A program made the translations under genes and the position numbers. 6,853 nt of DNA from Patescibacteria group bacterium (GTDB taxonomy: Bacteria > Patescibacteriota > Saccharimonadia > Saccharimonadales > HK-STAS-PATE-42): assembly GCA_030917805.1 (NCBI GenBank), contig JAUPUA010000063.1, positions 1-6,853 of the forward strand, in the 5' to 3' direction. Positions 6,331 through 6,853 of this stretch are shown here, piece after piece; position 1 is the stretch's first letter, and every line of letters starts with the position of its first letter. Below the pieces are notes generated by a model. That model saw only the letters and a list, made by a program, of their open reading frames with translations. It had not been told where the DNA came from and did not search any database.

Positions 6331-6355
6331 TGCTCATACGCAATTAAATTACATC

Positions 6356-6364
6356 TGGTAGAAT
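6356..6364 (+). promoter_or_regulatory. Extended -10 promoter (TGGTAGAAT) of the VOC gene
   Basis: TG-G-TAGAAT has the extended -10 TG and five of six -10 bases; no -35 is evident. It points away from the promoter of the neighbouring minus-strand gene within the shared 112-bp intergenic region. Predicted transcription start is near 6371, just before the AAAAGG ribosome-binding sequence. Confidence 0.4.
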
Positions 6365-6371
6365 TAAGGCT

Positions 6372-6377
6372 AAAAGG
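6372..6377 (+). promoter_or_regulatory. Weak Shine-Dalgarno site of the VOC gene
   Basis: AAAAGG ends 11 nt before the ATG at 6389, a slightly long but usable spacing, and supports that start. Confidence 0.4.
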
Positions 6378-6388
6378 AAAATCGAAAT

Positions 6389-6754
6389 ATGCAAATAACA
6401 GGAATACAATTAGGTAGCGATAACCCAAAAAAGCTTGGTGAGTTTTATACAAAAGTATTTGGCAAAGCAGGCTGGCAAGAAGGTGAGTGGTACGGATGGA
6501 TAGTCGACGGTGGAGCAATAATGGTTGGCCCACACAGCGAAGTAAAAGGCCAGAACGACTGCCCAGGAAGAATAATGTTAACCTTAGTAGATAAAGATGT
6601 ACCAGCAATCCTAAAAAAGTTCGAAAATGCCGGAGCAAAAGTAGTCGCTAAGCCTTACCAACCGGACGAAAAGAATAACCCTGATGTTTGGCTAGCAACA
6701 GCAGCCGACCCAGACGGAAACTACATCCAAATCGCCACACCTTGGGAAGAGTAA
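6389..6754 (+). CDS. VOC-fold (glyoxalase/bleomycin resistance-like) protein
   Basis: A 121-residue single-module protein of the vicinal oxygen chelate superfamily, whose members act as homodimers in lyases, dioxygenases, thiol-transferases and antibiotic-binding proteins. The two beta-alpha-beta-beta-beta halves are recognisable: ITGIQLGSDNPKKLGEFYTKVFG (3-25, first strand and helix), WYGWIVDGGAIMVGP (34-48), then MLTLVDKDVPAILKKFENAG (63-82) and the end signature ATAADPDGNYIQI (103-115), typical of the superfamily. The usual metal-binding Glu near the end (DPDGNxxEL) is replaced by Gln114, and no His occupies the first-strand metal position (Gln7 is nearest), so it may bind metal unusually or only bind a ligand. 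The substrate cannot be assigned. It stands alone with its own promoter and ends 4 bp before a convergent gene. Confidence 0.88.
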   Translation: MQITGIQLGSDNPKKLGEFYTKVFGKAGWQEGEWYGWIVDGGAIMVGPHSEVKGQNDCPGRIMLTLVDKDVPAILKKFENAGAKVVAKPYQPDEKNNPDVWLATAADPDGNYIQIATPWEE

Positions 6755-6758
6755 TCAA

Positions 6759-6853
6759 CTAGATATTAAGATATTTCTTCTCAACTTCTAACTTATTGAT
6801 ACCATTAGTAACTTGAGTAAATCCAAAACTCTCTAGCTTTCTTTTAGCCTGTT
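6759..6853 (-). CDS. C-terminal end of a minus-strand gene, possibly a GNAT acetyltransferase (partial)
   Basis: The minus strand is open from the window edge to a TAG stop at 6761-6759, giving 30 residues: AKRKLESFGFTQV, then TNGINKLEVEKKYLNI to the end. A short aromatic-glycine-Phe motif after a basic helix, followed by a strand ending in a charged E-K-K-Y, is what the last helix and strands of Gcn5-related N-acetyltransferases look like (compare the common YEKLGF...MEKKL ending). The fragment is too short to be certain. It converges on the VOC gene with a 4-bp gap and no visible terminator between them. Confidence 0.55.
   Translation of the reverse strand, partial: QAKRKLESFGFTQVTNGINKLEVEKKYLNI

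Noticed and set aside
6327..6638. Minus-strand reading frame opposite the VOC gene with hydrophobic, leucine-rich translation
   Set aside because: It overlaps the well-recognised VOC protein and the divergent promoter region. The Leu-rich translation is a composition effect and not evidence of a membrane protein.
1..6853. CRISPR array, insertion sequence, tRNA, rRNA, riboswitch
   Set aside because: I saw no regularly spaced repeats, transposase-like protein, terminal inverted repeats with target duplications, cloverleaf or known riboswitch core in any intergenic region; the gaps are short (at most about 130 bp).

Overview
This 6.85 kb stretch is bacterial, moderately AT-rich (about 40% GC by eye), densely coded, and uses the standard genetic code: one gene ends on TGA, and the conserved proteins contain no in-frame TGA. 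The CTP synthase sequence and the single-chain type ISP-like restriction enzyme fit a Candidate Phyla Radiation bacterium. Saccharibacteria (TM7) is my best guess, but this is an inference from protein flavour, not a proven placement.

Layout. Positions 1-129 are a non-coding leader with a 9-bp inverted repeat and a perfect Shine-Dalgarno site. At 130-1749 (+) lies pyrG, a complete CTP synthase with synthetase and glutaminase halves and all the catalytic residues I can check. Nine bases later, 1759-4848 (+) encodes a 1029-residue fusion restriction-modification enzyme: PD-(D/E)xK nuclease, helical linker, N6-adenine methyltransferase and type ISP-like specificity domain. The helicase of true type ISP enzymes is absent. 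After an 84-bp gap with a likely promoter, 4933-5484 (+) encodes an unrecognised 183-residue protein. It meets, tail to tail with a 6-bp overlap, a 265-residue minus-strand protein (6276-5479) with a faint SAM-methyltransferase-like look. A 112-bp divergent intergenic region follows, holding a well-formed sigma-70-type promoter for the minus-strand gene. Then comes a small VOC-fold protein (6389-6754, +), and the window ends in the C-terminus of a minus-strand gene, possibly a GNAT acetyltransferase.

How the parts relate. pyrG is housekeeping (UTP to CTP). The R-M gene is a self-contained defence enzyme that both cuts and methylates. It sits directly behind pyrG but has its own extended -10 box (TGCTATAAT) overlapping the pyrG stop codon, placed so that its transcript could be almost leaderless. 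The last 70 bases of pyrG are strikingly C-rich and G-poor, as Rho-loading sites are, so the two genes may be transcriptionally separate. The remaining genes show no clear pathway link to each other.

The most unusual object is a perfect 39-nt palindrome (19-bp arms around one base) at 4110-4148, inside the specificity-domain coding sequence. A second, smaller perfect hairpin lies near the 5' end of the same gene. I found no CRISPR array, transposon, tRNA or rRNA.
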